Positions 52,207-54,428 of a stretch of 54,428 bases of DNA are shown piece by piece. Each line of letters opens with the position of its first letter. Positions within the stretch are counted from its first letter, which is position 1. The stretch is from Perkinsus olseni (lineage: Eukaryota > Perkinsozoa > Perkinsida > Perkinsidae): contig JABANP010000361.1 in the NCBI GenBank assembly GCA_013115135.1, forward strand, positions 1-54,428. The letters are read 5' to 3'. The notes under the pieces are model-generated. The model searched no databases. It saw nothing but the letters and a program-made list of their open reading frames with translations, and was not told the origin of the DNA. Both the position numbers and the translations under genes were made by a program.

Positions 52207-53537
52207 CCTTCGTCGCGCTGTCCGCAGGTACAACGTTGCCTCGGTATCATTATTAGCCTCTGCCCGAAGGGCTGTAGGACTACGAACAGTACACTCATCA
52301 TGGTGCTGTGCATCATCCAGACCTGTGTTCCCGTTTCCGACATTTTCCCTTTTTCACAGCACATTGTTCTGGCCTCAGGCGATGAACCCCCGTCCTCAAG
52401 GCGGGTGCTGCCGGAGTGTGATTCTTCTCATTATTCGTTACTTAGCCCCTGCGTGGACTCTCGCATCTTCCGGGCAATTCCCCGTTTGCGTTTTGGCGCA
52501 GTCACATGGAGAGCTTCGCTAACATCATCAACTCGGGTTTTAATACGATCTCATCTGTCTCTGGTACTGTAATATCCCTCGAGAGGTTGTGCTCCTGATT
52601 CCGTCGTCAGTCCGATCATGGCCATCATCCGCAGCCGAGCATGGTTTTCAGCCCTGCCCCGAGTTCGGAGCTGACAGATTTCTGCAGCTTTTTACCGTTT
52701 CTAGTTCAGTCTTGTCCGGGCTCGTCAAACTGCTACTTCTTGCATGCTTAGCGGTTAGGCCCACTGAAGTCGCTGTAGGACTCCTGTTGGACCCCACCTA
52801 TTAATTTGGTTAATAATCTGATGGGTGTGACGATATAGTAAATGGAAGCCGCTGTTGCTGCGACGGTCATTGGTCGAGCTCTTCGAAGCTGAGTCACCTT
52901 GTCGTTCTCCCTGCGTGAAGTTCGCAGAAAGTGCGAACTCTCCCAGTTGGATTGACAGATAGTGCAACCCCGCGCTGAAAGTACGTCCCACCCAACACTC
53001 CGCAACTAAATCCCGCCCACCGCTGCTAGAAATGTGTTTCGTGGCTCCAAATTGGCACCTCGTCGTGGCCTCACCACCGACACACCCAATTTGGACAAGT
53101 AACTTCCCCTACAAAGAAAAGAAAGAAAAATGATGGGCTCAGGGCAACTGAGTGACTACGAATCGACAATGGTACGCTTTAACGGGGCTCCACCAATCGA
53201 AAGGACTCGCGACGACACTGTGGGGAAGTCAGAGCTAGAGCCTGGGGCGCGCGCTCTCATCGCTGGATTTTGCACCACTCTTACACTTGTGTAGCGCTAC
53301 AAAACAGACGAGATGATGGCAGTTTTTGCCCTGGCCCTTAGCCCGAAAAATTTCAGCAGGGGACATTTTCGGAAAATTTTCCGAGAATTTGCCGAAGCAA
53401 AAATTACACGAATTTTCTAAAATCGGCCCTAAATGTCCCTAGAACTTTATCCAGCGGGCATGGTGGTGCGATAAATCTAGGGTCCGGCGGTGAGCATTGT
53501 CCTGCGCTACATCAACACACCCTGAGGTACTCCAAGA
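52207..53537. other. Stretch without an identified gene
   Basis: Nothing recognised beyond a 14-base palindrome (cggaaaattttccg, 53370-53383) in an AT-rich segment. Confidence 0.4.
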
Positions 53538-53723
53538 TTGGGAGTCCAAACTCCGGTAGAGTCTTACGCAGACTCGTTCACCAGTGGTGACTTTCAGGTG
53601 AGCGCCCCAGGTCCGGGAAAAGGAGTCTACCAGGTACTCACCTGGTCTTACCATGAGCCCAATCTACTTATGTTGTGTTCTACAACACCCTACTGCAACG
53701 ATAGTGCACCCTTGGTGCGATAG
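53538..53723 (+). CDS. Possible exon of a secreted or surface protein
   Basis: 61 codons reading SYADSFTSGDFQVSAPGPGK and GVYQVLTWSYHEPNLLMLC before a stop. The composition (alternating hydrophobic and Ser/Thr/Gly residues, two Cys) is protein-like, and a 5' splice-like gtga lies inside. No family is recognised. It may be a piece of a longer spliced gene. Confidence 0.25.
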   Translation: MGVQTPVESYADSFTSGDFQVSAPGPGKGVYQVLTWSYHEPNLLMLCSTTPYCNDSAPLVR

Positions 53724-54428
53724 TGTGCACTCACGTTTTCGAGCCCGTGTAGCGCTGGTGGGTAATTCTGCTGGCGCACTCAGAAATCCATCGTCCTTTG
53801 GAAAGTGGTAATCTGGCGAACCAGCGAACAGCACCCACGCCACGCCGAACAGGATCAATATTCTGCTCATTCCATGCGGTGCACTCCGAAATCGTGCTGA
53901 CTCCTGGAGTCACTTGTGCTGACTCGAGGAGTCGCGCGATACCCAGTCTGGCTGTCAGTCTGACGTATTCAGCTCCCCTCTCACGTCACCTTGCAGTCGT
54001 CTCCTCCGTTTAGCTGTGATTTACGAATCGTAACGCGACATAGGAGTCGCCGAGAGGGCAAAGCTAAGATAGGCCGCGCGCAGGCTCGGCGCGAATGCGC
54101 GCTTAGCCCAGCTATCGCTTATTCTGTCTTACTTCATCTACCTGCGCGCGACGTCACGCTGTCTCGATCGTCAATCGATCTACACGCGCACACCTGCACG
54201 GGCGTGAGCGATCGCGAATGGATTAGGGTCAGTCTGATCACTGTGCGTGTAGGCGGTCACTCCTCGCAGTTCAATTCGCGTCACTGCACTCGCGTGCATT
54301 CCTCGTAAGGGATTTCCTCGTGACGCCCTGGAACCTTTGCTGCTCAGGGAACTTTCCAGATTCCGCCCCTCGTAAGCCTGCAAAGGCTACATGGGCGGTC
54401 TTCTCTGAATCATATCCAACATTAGGTC
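53724..54428. other. Window end without an identified gene
   Basis: GC-rich sequence with several cgcgcg and gatcg strings near 54080-54220; no gene or RNA recognised. Confidence 0.35.

Overview
The window looks like nuclear DNA of a flagellated protist. Its genes are split by short GT-AG introns, many only 43-170 bases long. They include axonemal genes, nuclear-type tRNA genes and DDE and tyrosine-recombinase transposons. A perkinsid or related alveolate would fit, but that is inference; no taxonomic marker was tested.

Layout. 1-7158: transposase-like genes of one superfamily (DUF6729-like Cys-rich domain, D-D-E catalytic core). The last codons of one copy open the window on the + strand. 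An 865-base interrupted palindrome follows, then a decayed copy on the - strand (857-2984), a perfect 58-base palindrome (3191-3248), and a copy with an intact 3 kb reading frame on the + strand (3512-7158). About 7160-9145: one arm of a large inverted repeat holding a truncated WD40 gene. 9391-15025: a DIRS/Ngaro-type retroelement on the - strand with textbook split direct repeats, but with most of its reverse transcriptase deleted. About 15143-34253: one axonemal dynein heavy chain gene (tail, linker, AAA1-AAA6, stalk, C-terminal domain). About 34935-39040: the second, longer inverted-repeat arm with a complete-looking WD40 gene and a tRNA-Ile. 39189-41516: NME7 (DM10 domain plus two NDK domains). 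43311-45325: two copies of a secreted-protein family, with a third, decayed copy at 51530-52206. About 46024-49359: a probable MLO-like membrane protein. The rest, especially beyond 49.4 kb, shows no gene I can identify.

Working together: dynein heavy chain, NME7 and possibly the WD40 protein all belong to cilia, so 15-41 kb may be a small axonemal neighbourhood. Two themes stand out. First, several introns contain complete tRNA genes or the 3' halves of tRNAs; in NME7 the tRNA's T6 terminator runs straight into the intron's terminal AG. Second, the dynein frame is broken only by single extra bases in homopolymers (seven found), and the arms of the 865-base palindrome differ mainly in homopolymer length, which points to uncorrected sequencing error more than gene death.
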